Source of the DNA: an uncultured Bacteroides sp.
Lineage (GTDB): Bacteria; Bacteroidota; Bacteroidia; Bacteroidales; Bacteroidaceae
Assembly: GCA_905198575.1 (NCBI GenBank)
Contig: CAJKDC010000078.1
Span: forward strand, 1-14,147
Direction: 5' to 3'
Length of the DNA: 14,147 bases
The translations under genes and the position numbers were made by a program. Each line of letters opens with the position of its first letter. Positions within the stretch are counted from its first letter, which is position 1. Below the pieces are notes generated by a model. The model did no database searches. It was not told the origin of the DNA and was given only the letters and a program-made list of their open reading frames with translations. Below, piece after piece: positions 6,405-14,139 of this stretch.

Positions 6405-7280
6405 TTACATTACGTTAAGTACTTGTTCTTTGATTTGTTCCAGTTCATCTTTCATCTGTACCACGATGTTCTGCATTTCTGCGTGGTTAGATTTGCTTCC
6501 GGTGGTGTTGATTTCCCGGCCCATTTCCTGTGCGATGAATCCCAGTTTCTTACCCTGGCCATGACCTCCGGCCATAGTTTCGCGAAAATATTTCAGATGG
6601 TTGGTAAGTCTTTGTTTTTCCTCGTTGATGTCCAGTTTTTCGATATAGTAAATCAGCTCCTGTTCCAGCCGGTTCTTGTCATAATCTACGCTGATGGTTT
6701 TTTCCAGAGCATCGGTAATGCGGTCGCGAATTTTTCCTACTCGCTCTTGCTCGTAAGGCTCGATAGACGCCAGCAGGCGTTCAATATTATCTAACTTTTC
6801 GTTGAACTTCTTTTCCAGTGCCATGCCCTCCTGTTTACGGAAATCTACCAGGTGACCCAGAGCTTCTTCGATTGTCTTTCTTACAATGACCCATTCTTCC
6901 TCCTGCAGCTCCTGAATATCTACGCGTGTCATAACATCGGGCAAGCGTAATAAAGTTGCAAACCAATCTTGAGGAACCGGAATGTTAAAGGTTTCCGAAA
7001 TGCTTTTAATCTGGTTATAATAATTCTGTACCAAGGCACTGTTTATCGGAGTTGCCGTATCTGCCACATCCTTTTCTACCCACAGACTGAAGTCAACTTT
7101 TCCTCTTTCCAGAGTCTGGGTAATCAGATTTCGGATTTCCATTTCCTTTTCACGGTATAATGGAGCGATGCGTGTGGATAAATCCATGGCCTTGCTATTC
7201 AAGGACTTTATTTCGACGTTGATTTTTTTTTCTCCGAACTGGGCAGTTGCTTTGCCATATCCGGTCATTGATTGTATCAT
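6405..7280 (-). CDS. yicC: YicC/YloC family endoribonuclease
   Basis: A 291-residue protein of the YicC family, whose E. coli and Bacillus members (YicC, YloC) are reported endoribonucleases acting in RNA turnover. The N-terminal signature MIQSMTGYGKA and the following VEIKSLNSKAMDLS segment are family marks. The C-terminal DUF1732 part carries RLEQELIYYIEKLDINEEKQRL, then KYFRE, GKKLGFIAQEMGREINTTGSK, and a final DELEQIKEQVLNV helix. The frame stays open to 7331, but ATG 7278-7280 fits the conserved start exactly, and a -7 box (7299-7306) lies just upstream. First gene of the operon with gmk, the small membrane protein and nadD. Confidence 0.94.
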   Translation of the reverse strand: MIQSMTGYGKATAQFGEKKINVEIKSLNSKAMDLSTRIAPLYREKEMEIRNLITQTLERGKVDFSLWVEKDVADTATPINSALVQNYYNQIKSISETFNIPVPQDWFATLLRLPDVMTRVDIQELQEEEWVIVRKTIEEALGHLVDFRKQEGMALEKKFNEKLDNIERLLASIEPYEQERVGKIRDRITDALEKTISVDYDKNRLEQELIYYIEKLDINEEKQRLTNHLKYFRETMAGGHGQGKKLGFIAQEMGREINTTGSKSNHAEMQNIVVQMKDELEQIKEQVLNVM

Positions 7281-7298
7281 ACCTAATTTATTTTTTTG

Positions 7299-7306
7299 CA
7301 AAAGTA
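7299..7306 (-). promoter_or_regulatory. -7 promoter box of the yicC-gmk-nadD operon
   Basis: The minus strand reads TACTTTTG, an exact TAnnTTTG match. A TTTG (minus strand, complement of 7329-7332) lies 22 bases further upstream and could serve as the -33 element. The predicted start leaves a leader of only about 12 bases before the yicC ATG. Confidence 0.65.
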
Positions 7307-7340
7307 ACAATTTAAGTGGAAAGGAGTACAAATAAAAGTG

Positions 7341-7348
7341 TATATTTG
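7341..7348 (+). promoter_or_regulatory. -7 promoter box of the tsaB-to-rseP run
   Basis: TATATTTG exactly matches TAnnTTTG, 31 bases upstream of the tsaB ATG. It excludes the alternative upstream ATG at 7338, which would lie before the transcript start. Its upstream half overlaps that of the yicC promoter, so the two may compete for RNA polymerase. Confidence 0.65.
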
Positions 7349-7379
7349 CAGATTATATAACATAGAAGAAAAAACTGTT

Positions 7380-8069
7380 ATGTCGTGTATTTTACATATT
7401 GAAACATCTACGGATGTTTGTTCTGTATCGCTCAGCCAAGATGGCGCTTCTATCTTTAACGAAGAAGATTTCAAAGGTCCTTCACATGCTACACAATTAG
7501 GCGTTTTTGTAGACGAGGCACTGTCGTTTGCTGACAGTCATGCTATTCCTTTAGACGCAGTGGCTGTAAGTTGCGGACCGGGTTCGTATACAGGTTTGCG
7601 TATAGGAGTATCAATGGCCAAAGGAATTTGTTATGGAAAAAATATACCGTTGATAGGCTTGCCTACTTTGGAGGTATTGAGTGTCCCTGTATTGTTGACG
7701 CATGATTTGCCGGATGATGCTTTGCTGTGTCCGATGATAGATGCACGCCGTATGGAAGTTTATGCGGCTATTTATGATAAGGCGTTGAATGCGAAACGAG
7801 CTATCGGAGCTGACATTATTGACGAGAACTCTTACCTGGAGTTCCTGAATGAGCATCCAGTTTATTTCTTTGGAAACGGGGCTGCCAAGTGCAAGGATAA
7901 AATCATACATCCTAATGCTCATTTCATTGATGACATCTATCCGTTGGCCAAATGGATGTTTCCTTTGGCAGAAAAAGCAGTAGCTCGCGAAGACTACAAG
8001 GATGTGGCTTATTTCGAGCCTTTCTATCTGAAAGAGTTTGTTGCCTCTACACCTAAAAAACTGTTGTAA
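7380..8069 (+). CDS. tsaB: tRNA threonylcarbamoyladenosine biosynthesis protein TsaB
   Basis: Non-catalytic partner of TsaD in the TsaB-TsaD-TsaE complex that puts t6A on ANN-decoding tRNAs in the cytoplasm. The 229-residue protein has the ASKHA-type N-terminal fold: LHIETSTDVCSVSL at 5-18, the SHATQL segment at 35-40, and the family signature SCGPGSYTGLRIG at 64-76. MIDARRMEVYAAIYD, in the middle of the protein, is also typical. I chose the ATG at 7380 because the ILHIETS strand conventionally begins within a few residues of the start and the promoter box lies at 7341-7348. First gene of the forward run leading to murA, rimM, dxr and rseP. Confidence 0.95.
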   Translation: MSCILHIETSTDVCSVSLSQDGASIFNEEDFKGPSHATQLGVFVDEALSFADSHAIPLDAVAVSCGPGSYTGLRIGVSMAKGICYGKNIPLIGLPTLEVLSVPVLLTHDLPDDALLCPMIDARRMEVYAAIYDKALNAKRAIGADIIDENSYLEFLNEHPVYFFGNGAAKCKDKIIHPNAHFIDDIYPLAKWMFPLAEKAVAREDYKDVAYFEPFYLKEFVASTPKKLL

Positions 8070-8071
8070 TT

Positions 8072-8079
8072 TAGTTTTG
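8072..8079 (+). promoter_or_regulatory. Possible internal promoter before the DUF4290 gene
   Basis: TAGTTTTG matches TAnnTTTG and starts 3 bases after the tsaB stop, 31 bases before the DUF4290 ATG. That spacing equals the one seen for rex and tsaB. It could give the envelope part of the run its own promoter. No convincing -33 element was found. Confidence 0.5.
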
Positions 8080-8110
8080 TACAGATTTTATTGAACTTTA
8101 ATAGAAATAG

Positions 8111-8725
8111 ATGGAATATAATACCCAACAACGAAAATTACCGCTTCCGGAGTATGGGAGAAGTGTACAGAATATGGTGGATTACGCACTGACAATTACC
8201 GACAGAGAAGAGCGTCAGCGCTGTGCCAATACGATTGTGAATATTATGGGCGGCATGTTTCCGCACCTCAGAGATATTCCAGACTTCAACCATAAACTGT
8301 GGGATCATCTGGCCATTATGTCCGACTTTAAACTGGATATTGATTATCCGGTTGAAATTGTAAAGAAAGAAAGCTTGGAAATAAAGCCGGATCGTATTCC
8401 TTATCCCCAGGGGCCGATTCGTTATCGGCATTATGGCCGTTTTGTAGCCGATTTGGTAAAGATTGCTGCAGACTATGAAGAGGGCGAAGAAAAAAAACAG
8501 TTGATTAAGCTTGTGGCCAATCACATGAAGAAAGACTATCTGAACTGGAATAAGGAAGGAGTAGAGGACCAGAAAATTCTGGATGACCTGTGCGAATATT
8601 CGGACGGAAAGATTAAGCTTACTCCTGAAGACCTTCGTCTGACAGAACAGCGTACATTTATTCCACGCCGTCGTGCGAACAATAACGGGAATAATAATTT
8701 TCAACAGCGTAAAAATTTTAAATAA
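8111..8725 (+). CDS. DUF4290 family protein, function unknown
   Basis: A 204-residue soluble protein recognised as the Bacteroidota DUF4290 family from its start (MEYNTQQRKLPLPEYGR) and its position before murA. It has no signal peptide or membrane segment and is mostly charged helices. The sequence holds two related halves, residues 15-80 and 108-173, which align without gaps: YGRxVxxMV/LV near each start, N-x-M in the middle, and KLWDHL..SDFK against KILDDL..SDGK at the end. The tail (about 184-204) is rich in Arg, Asn, Gln and Lys (RRRANNNGNNN, then QQRKNFK) and looks disordered and basic, which could suit RNA or other nucleic-acid binding. That is inference only. It lies 41 bases after tsaB and 11 bases before murA. 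The function is unknown; the company suggests a role in envelope or translation control. Confidence 0.88.
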   Translation: MEYNTQQRKLPLPEYGRSVQNMVDYALTITDREERQRCANTIVNIMGGMFPHLRDIPDFNHKLWDHLAIMSDFKLDIDYPVEIVKKESLEIKPDRIPYPQGPIRYRHYGRFVADLVKIAADYEEGEEKKQLIKLVANHMKKDYLNWNKEGVEDQKILDDLCEYSDGKIKLTPEDLRLTEQRTFIPRRRANNNGNNNFQQRKNFK

Positions 8726-8736
8726 AGATATAGATT

Positions 8737-10041
8737 ATGGCTTCATTTGTAATAGAAGGTGGGCATAAATTGCGGGGAGAAATTGTTCCGCAAGGTGCAA
8801 AAAACGAGGTGTTGCAAGTGCTGTGTGCTACATTGCTTACTGATGAAGAGGTTACCATTTGCAATATTCCGGATATCCTGGATGTCAATAACCTGATTCA
8901 GTTGCTTCGTGACATGGGTGTAAAGGTTGCGAAAAAAGGAATGGATGCCTATACATTCAAGGCCGATGCTGTCAATATAGACTATTTGGAAAGTCAGGAG
9001 TTTCTGACTCGTTGTTCTAAATTGCGCGGCTCAGTCATGCTTGTTGGTCCGCTTGTTGCCCGTTTCGGTCAGGCAGTGATAGCCAAACCTGGTGGTGATA
9101 AAATAGGTCGCCGCCGTCTGGATACACATTTTCTGGGTATTCAGAAATTAGGTGCAACTTTCTCTTACGATGAAGTAAATGGTTTGTTCACAATCTCTGC
9201 GGATAAACTGAAAGGTACTTATATGTTGCTGGATGAGGCTTCTGTAACAGGTACGGCAAATATTGTCATGGCGTCTGTACTGGCCGAAGGTGTAACCACA
9301 ATTTACAATGCAGCTTGTGAGCCTTATGTGCAGCAGCTTTGCAAGATGCTCAATAAGATGGGAGCACGGATTTCCGGCATTGCTTCGAACCGCCTGGTAA
9401 TCGAAGGCGTTTCCAGCCTGAAAGGATGTGCCCATAAGGTATTGCCCGATATGATTGAGGTAGGTAGTTTTATTGGTATGGCTGCGATGACTTCCAGTGA
9501 ACTGACTATCAAGAATGTGTCGTATGATAATTTGGGTATCATTCCCGACAGTTTCCGTCGTTTAGGAATTTCTGTTATCCAAAAAGGGGATGATCTTCTG
9601 GTTCCTGAACAAGACCATTATCAGATAGAATCTTTCATTGACGGTTCTATTATGACGATTGCGGATGCACCTTGGCCCGGACTTACACCGGACTTGTTGA
9701 GCGTTATGCTGGTTGTTGCCACTCAAGCTAAGGGTAGTGTGCTTATTCATCAAAAGATGTTCGAAAGCCGTTTGTTCTTTGTCGACAAGCTGATAGATAT
9801 GGGAGCCCAGATTATTCTTTGTGACCCGCACCGTGCGGTTGTTATCGGGCATGATCATAACTTCCGTTTGCGGGGAGGAAATATGAGTTCTCCTGATATA
9901 CGTGCCGGAATAGCCTTGCTTATTGCAGCGATGAGTGCTGATGGAATCAGCCGTATCTACAATATCGAGCAGATAGACCGCGGTTATCAGAATATAGAGC
10001 ATCGTCTGAATTCGATTGGTGCACGCATCACACGATTATAA
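8737..10041 (+). CDS. murA: UDP-N-acetylglucosamine 1-carboxyvinyltransferase (MurA), Asp variant
   Basis: First committed enzyme of peptidoglycan synthesis, transferring enolpyruvate from PEP to UDP-GlcNAc in the cytoplasm. The 434-residue length is close to the norm, and the double inside-out barrel repeats are visible. K22-N23 in GAKNEVL match the conserved Lys-Asn pair. The PEP-loop reads KPGGDKIGRRRLDTH at 117-131. The residue aligned to E. coli Cys115 is therefore Asp121 (codon GAT at 9097-9099), while the following Arg (126) is kept. The catalytic Asp of the E. coli PTD motif is present in PGLTPDLL at about 319. Cys-to-Asp at this site is known to prevent fosfomycin attachment in Mycobacterium and Chlamydia MurA. 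It sits 8 bases before rimM. Confidence 0.96.
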   Translation: MASFVIEGGHKLRGEIVPQGAKNEVLQVLCATLLTDEEVTICNIPDILDVNNLIQLLRDMGVKVAKKGMDAYTFKADAVNIDYLESQEFLTRCSKLRGSVMLVGPLVARFGQAVIAKPGGDKIGRRRLDTHFLGIQKLGATFSYDEVNGLFTISADKLKGTYMLLDEASVTGTANIVMASVLAEGVTTIYNAACEPYVQQLCKMLNKMGARISGIASNRLVIEGVSSLKGCAHKVLPDMIEVGSFIGMAAMTSSELTIKNVSYDNLGIIPDSFRRLGISVIQKGDDLLVPEQDHYQIESFIDGSIMTIADAPWPGLTPDLLSVMLVVATQAKGSVLIHQKMFESRLFFVDKLIDMGAQIILCDPHRAVVIGHDHNFRLRGGNMSSPDIRAGIALLIAAMSADGISRIYNIEQIDRGYQNIEHRLNSIGARITRL

Positions 10042-10049
10042 AGCATTAT

Positions 10050-10583
10050 ATGATAAGAAAAGAAGAAGTATATAAAATAGGCATTTTTAATAAGCCGCAT
10101 GGAATCAAGGGAGAAATATCTTTTTCCTTCACCGATGATGTGTTCGACCGTGTAGATTGCGATTATCTGGTTTGTTTGCTGGATGGAATTTTTGTTCCGT
10201 TTTTTATCGAAGAGTATCGCTTTCGCTCGGATACCACAGCGCTTGTAAAACTGGAGGGTATTGATTCGGCTGAGAAAGCCAGAATGTTTACCAATGTGGA
10301 AGTCTATTTCCCGGTTAAGTTTGCCGAGCAGGATGAAGATGCACCGCTTTCGTGGAGCTATTTTGTTGGATTCGACGTAATCGATATTCATCACGGCTTG
10401 TTGGGCAAGATTGTTGATGTGGACGAAGCTACCATCAACGTGCTGTTTGTAATCGAGCAGGAAAACGGTGAAGAATTGCTGTTACCGGCACATGAAGAGT
10501 TTATTCTGGGGCTGGATAAAGCGAAAAAGGAAATAACAGTCGACATTCCTGAAGGGTTGCTTGATCCGGAAGATGTTGAATAA
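10050..10583 (+). CDS. rimM: 16S rRNA processing / 30S maturation factor RimM
   Basis: Assists assembly of the 30S head and binds ribosomal protein S19. The 177 residues split into the N-terminal RimM barrel (about 6-92), with the conserved opening VYKIGIFNKPHGIKGEI at 7-23 and the EGIDSAEKARMFTNVEVYF segment at 69-87, and the C-terminal PRC barrel (about 100-172), with SWSYFVGFDVID, HGLLGKIVDV and the terminal DIPEGLLD. In many bacteria rimM is grouped with rpsP, trmD and rplS; here it follows murA instead. The gap to murA is 8 bases and to the M23 gene 12 bases. Confidence 0.95.
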   Translation: MIRKEEVYKIGIFNKPHGIKGEISFSFTDDVFDRVDCDYLVCLLDGIFVPFFIEEYRFRSDTTALVKLEGIDSAEKARMFTNVEVYFPVKFAEQDEDAPLSWSYFVGFDVIDIHHGLLGKIVDVDEATINVLFVIEQENGEELLLPAHEEFILGLDKAKKEITVDIPEGLLDPEDVE

Positions 10584-10595
10584 AGCTTAGACCGT

Positions 10596-11453
10596 ATGAA
10601 GAAACGCAGGATGCCTTTCTGGCGTAATTTTAAGTTTAAGTATAAACTTACGATTATCAATGAAAATACTTTGGAAGAAGTGGTAGGGATACATGTATCA
10701 AAACTGAACGGTGTCTCGGTGCTTCTTACTGCTTTCTTGATTATATTTTTGGTTACTTCTGTCATTATCATCTGGACACCTTTGCGGAATTATTTGCCTG
10801 GCTATATGAATACTGAAGTCCGTTCGCAAATCGTAAATAATGCTTTGCGGGCAGACTCCTTGCAATTGGCCTTGATGCGTCAAAACCAATATATATTGAA
10901 TATTCAAGATATATTGAGCGGAAAGGTTAAAGCTGATTCAGTAGGATCTATCGACTCACTGACTACAGCCCGGGCGGAAGAATTGATTGGCCGTTCTCCC
11001 CAAGAAGAAGAATTCCGGAAAAAATACGAAGAGCAGGAACGCTATAATCTGAATACAGTCGGTAAGGATCAAGCTGTTGCAGGTTTGGTTTTCTATCGTC
11101 CTACTCGTGGGGTAATGTCGAACAATTTTTCGCCAGACCGTCGCCATTTTGGCGTGGATATCACAGCCAATCCGCATGAAAGTATTGTTGCAACTTTAGA
11201 CGGAACCGTTATTCTTTCTACCTATACAGCCAGTTATGGATACGTAATGCAGATACAGCATTCTCAAAACTTGGTATCTGTATATAAACATTGCGGAACC
11301 ATGTTGAAACAGGAAGGCGACCGGGTAAAAGGAGGCGAGGTTATCGCATTGATAAGTGAGAAAAATAATGAAGGAGAAGCCCAGCCACATCTTCATTTTG
11401 AAATGTGGAAAAATGGGAATCCTATTAATCCCGAAAAATATATTGTATTTTAA
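10596..11453 (+). CDS. Membrane-anchored M23 (LytM-type) metallopeptidase
   Basis: A 285-residue peptidoglycan endopeptidase-like protein. A basic cytoplasmic N-terminus (1-38) leads into one membrane helix (about 40-60). A helical, probably coiled-coil periplasmic stretch (75-155) follows, then the LytM domain (162-283). All the zinc and catalytic residues are visible: H184 and D188 in HFGVD, H232 in VYKHCG, H265 and H267 in HLHFEMW. It is therefore likely an active crosslink hydrolase rather than a degenerate EnvC/NlpD-type regulator. Conserved GTVILSTYTASYGYVMQIQH and PINPEKYI segments complete the fold. It lies between rimM and dxr (5-base gap to dxr), next to other envelope genes. The cleavage specificity and regulator are unknown. 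Confidence 0.92.
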   Translation: MKKRRMPFWRNFKFKYKLTIINENTLEEVVGIHVSKLNGVSVLLTAFLIIFLVTSVIIIWTPLRNYLPGYMNTEVRSQIVNNALRADSLQLALMRQNQYILNIQDILSGKVKADSVGSIDSLTTARAEELIGRSPQEEEFRKKYEEQERYNLNTVGKDQAVAGLVFYRPTRGVMSNNFSPDRRHFGVDITANPHESIVATLDGTVILSTYTASYGYVMQIQHSQNLVSVYKHCGTMLKQEGDRVKGGEVIALISEKNNEGEAQPHLHFEMWKNGNPINPEKYIVF

Positions 11454-11458
11454 GTGGT

Positions 11459-12634
11459 ATGAAAAAACAGATTGCAATATTAGGCTCAACAGGCTCTATC
11501 GGAACACAAGCTTTGCAGGTTATCGAAGAGCATCCCGATTTATATGAGGTTTATGCGCTTACAGCCAATAACCGAGTAGAGCAGTTGATACAGCAGGCAA
11601 GGAAATTCCTTCCCGAAGTGGTCGTTATCGGTAATGAGGCGAAGTATGCGGAACTAAAGGAGGCTTTATCTGATCTTCCTATCAAGGTATATGCGGGAGC
11701 AGATGCAATTGCCCAGGTGGTTGAAGCAGGTCCTATTCATACTGTTTTGACTGCGATGGTAGGATATGCTGGTCTGCTTCCTACGATTAATGCTATTAAG
11801 GCTGGCAAAACGATTGCTCTGGCGAATAAGGAAACTTTGGTGGTAGCTGGTGAACTGATAAATACTTTAGCCGGACAATATCGTACACCTATTCTTCCGG
11901 TAGATTCAGAGCATTCTGCAATTTTTCAGTGTTTGGAACCAGGCAATGCACTGTCTAAAGTTATTCTGACAGCTTCAGGAGGTCCTTTCCGTACTTTTAC
12001 GATGGAACAGTTGGAACATGTTACCAAAGAACAAGCCTTGAAACATCCTAACTGGTCGATGGGAGCAAAGATAACCATAGATTCAGCCTCTATGATGAAC
12101 AAGGGTTTTGAGGTAATTGAAGCAAAATGGCTGTTTGGTGTATGTCCAGAACAGATTGAAGTAGTGGTACATCCGCAGTCTATTGTTCACTCTATGGTGG
12201 AATTTGAAGATGGAGCAGTAAAAGCTCAGTTGGGAATGCCCGATATGCGATTGCCTATTCAGTATGCATTCTCTTATCCGCAACGCATTTCTCTTTCAGG
12301 AGAGCGTCTGGATTTCAGAAAACATAATACTTTGACTTTCGAGGAACCCGATACTAAACGTTTCCGGAATTTGGCTTTAGCCTATGAGGCCCTGCATCAG
12401 GGAGGAAATATGCCTTGTATCGTTAACGCAGCTAATGAGGTGGTCGTTTCTGCATTCTTGAACGACCAGATTTCATTCTTGGGAATGAGTGATGTGATAG
12501 CTTATACCATGAGTAAGGTTCCTTTCATCAAAACACCTGCCTATCACGATTATGTTGATACCGATGCTGAGGCGCGCCGTATAGCAGCAGAACAAGTTCT
12601 GGCAGGAATGAATAAAAAAAACAACTATGTATAA
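11459..12634 (+). CDS. dxr: 1-deoxy-D-xylulose 5-phosphate reductoisomerase
   Basis: Committed step of the MEP isoprenoid pathway: NADPH-dependent rearrangement of DXP to MEP, and the target of fosmidomycin. The 391 residues show the NADPH loop LGSTGSIG at 8-15 and ALANKETLVVAGE at 120-132. Metal ligands lie in PVDSEHSAIFQ (D149, E151) and MMNKGFEVIEA (E218), and the flexible-loop region is ASGGPFR followed by HPNWSMG. The VHPQSIVHSMVEF and NAANEVVVSAFL segments are also standard. It begins 5 bases after the M23 stop. The 32-base A-rich gap to rseP suggests one transcript. Confidence 0.97.
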   Translation: MKKQIAILGSTGSIGTQALQVIEEHPDLYEVYALTANNRVEQLIQQARKFLPEVVVIGNEAKYAELKEALSDLPIKVYAGADAIAQVVEAGPIHTVLTAMVGYAGLLPTINAIKAGKTIALANKETLVVAGELINTLAGQYRTPILPVDSEHSAIFQCLEPGNALSKVILTASGGPFRTFTMEQLEHVTKEQALKHPNWSMGAKITIDSASMMNKGFEVIEAKWLFGVCPEQIEVVVHPQSIVHSMVEFEDGAVKAQLGMPDMRLPIQYAFSYPQRISLSGERLDFRKHNTLTFEEPDTKRFRNLALAYEALHQGGNMPCIVNAANEVVVSAFLNDQISFLGMSDVIAYTMSKVPFIKTPAYHDYVDTDAEARRIAAEQVLAGMNKKNNYV

Positions 12635-12666
12635 CCTATAAAAAACAAAAGAAAAAGAACAAGTAG

Positions 12667-14007
12667 ATGGAAACATTTTTGATTCGTGCTCTTCAGCTGG
12701 TTCTCAGCCTGTCTTTGCTGGTAATCGTACACGAAGGGGGACATTTCTTCTTTGCCCGCTTATTTAAAATCCGAGTAGAGAAGTTTTACATATTCTTTGA
12801 CCCTTGGTTTTCACTGTTTAAATACAAGCCAAAGAATAGTGATACAGAATATGGAGTAGGTTGGTTGCCTTTGGGTGGCTATTGTAAAATTTCGGGTATG
12901 ATAGACGAGTCTATGGATACCGAACAGATGAAGCAGCCTGCTCAGCCTTGGGAGTTTCGTTCTAAACCTGCATGGCAACGCTTGTTGGTCATGGTTGGTG
13001 GAGTCTTGATGAACTTTCTGTTGGCATTGTTTATCTATTCCATGATCTTGTATACCTGGGGTGATTCGTACATTGCATTGAAAGATATGCATTATGGAAT
13101 GAAGTTCAACGAACGTGCCCAGCAGATAGGTTTTCGCGATGGTGATATCTTGTTAAGTGCCGATGGCGTACCTTTTGAGCGCTATGGTATGGATATGATT
13201 CGTGGTATAGCCGAAGCCCGTCAGGTAAAAGTACAGCGAGATGGTAAGGAGGTTACCGTTTATATGCCAGAAATCAGTCTGATAGAATTGGCACAGGAAG
13301 TTCCTTTATTTGTTGATATCCTAGTCCCCAATGTGGTTGATTCAGTAATGCCTGGTGAGGCTTTTGCAAAAGCGGGTATTCAGAAAGGTGACTCATTGCT
13401 TGCTGTGAATAAAACGTCGATTCATTCTTGGAATGAGTTTCTTGGACAAATGGAAGGTTTGAAAGAAAATGCGGAAAGTAAGCAGGAAAAAACTGCTACA
13501 TTCTCGTTGGTTTATTCACGAGCTGGCGTAAAAGATACTGTTCAGATTCAGACCAATGAAAACTTTAAGGTAGGTGTGGCGGCTGCTCCATTGGACTATA
13601 AAGCTACTGTATATCAGTATGGATTCTTTGAATCATTCCCAGCTGGTGTAACATTGGGTATTAATACGATGAAAGGTTACGTAAACGACCTGAAGTATGT
13701 ATTTACAAAAGAAGGTGCCAAGAGCGTTGGTGGCTTTGCTTCCATTGGTAGTATCTTCCCGAAAGTTTGGGATTGGGAGCGTTTTTGGAGTATGACTGCG
13801 TGGCTTTCTATTATATTAGCAGTAATGAATATATTGCCGATTCCTGCATTGGACGGTGGGCATGTTTTATTCTTGCTGTATGAAATCATTGCTCGTAGGA
13901 AGCCCAGTGATAAATTTCTGGAATATGCTCAAATGGCTGGAATGTTTCTGCTGTTTGCATTATTGATTTTGGCAAATTTCAACGATGTGCTTCGATTCCT
14001 TTTTTAG
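12667..14007 (+). CDS. rseP: Site-2 protease RseP (M50 membrane metalloprotease)
   Basis: Inner-membrane intramembrane zinc protease that cuts anti-sigma factors and signal-peptide remnants within the membrane. The 446-residue length matches RseP. Residues H22, E23 and H26 in VHEGGH sit in the first membrane helix (about 8-30), and the second metal motif PALDGGH is at 393-399 (D396) in a later helix. Between them lie the GxxxN-type helix (VGGVLMNF, 110-117) and two PDZ domains, around 140-200 (IGFRDGDILLSADG) and 217-305 (AGIQKGDSLLAVN). The C-terminal helix ends in NDVLRFLF. The start ATG follows a strongly A-rich leader with no Shine-Dalgarno. It is last in the forward run and is followed by a terminator. 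The anti-sigma substrate is not in the window. Confidence 0.96.
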   Translation: METFLIRALQLVLSLSLLVIVHEGGHFFFARLFKIRVEKFYIFFDPWFSLFKYKPKNSDTEYGVGWLPLGGYCKISGMIDESMDTEQMKQPAQPWEFRSKPAWQRLLVMVGGVLMNFLLALFIYSMILYTWGDSYIALKDMHYGMKFNERAQQIGFRDGDILLSADGVPFERYGMDMIRGIAEARQVKVQRDGKEVTVYMPEISLIELAQEVPLFVDILVPNVVDSVMPGEAFAKAGIQKGDSLLAVNKTSIHSWNEFLGQMEGLKENAESKQEKTATFSLVYSRAGVKDTVQIQTNENFKVGVAAAPLDYKATVYQYGFFESFPAGVTLGINTMKGYVNDLKYVFTKEGAKSVGGFASIGSIFPKVWDWERFWSMTAWLSIILAVMNILPIPALDGGHVLFLLYEIIARRKPSDKFLEYAQMAGMFLLFALLILANFNDVLRFLF

Positions 14008-14033
14008 CAGATAAGATTTTCAATATACAAGAG

Positions 14034-14060
14034 AGCTGCCTGAATAGGGCAGCTTTTTTT
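14034..14060 (+). terminator. Intrinsic terminator after rseP
   Basis: Stem AGCTGCC (14034-14040) pairs with GGCAGCT (14048-14054) around a 7-nt loop. The right arm runs directly into seven T residues. It lies 26 bases after the rseP stop and ends the tsaB-to-rseP run. Confidence 0.92.
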
Positions 14061-14139
14061 ATAAGACTTAGTCCTTTTTTTTGCGTATAGACAGTAAGCA
14101 TTCGAAGAAATGCACCTTTTACACTTTGAGGTTTGGTTG

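Noticed and set aside
8138..8704. 188-codon open frame antisense to the DUF4290 gene.
   Set aside because: It is a shadow of the real gene: no family resemblance, no promoter or leader, and DUF4290 coding is clear on the other strand.
14098..14113. Short inverted repeat GCATT/AATGC near the right edge.
   Set aside because: A five-base arm is too short to support an operator or hairpin call.
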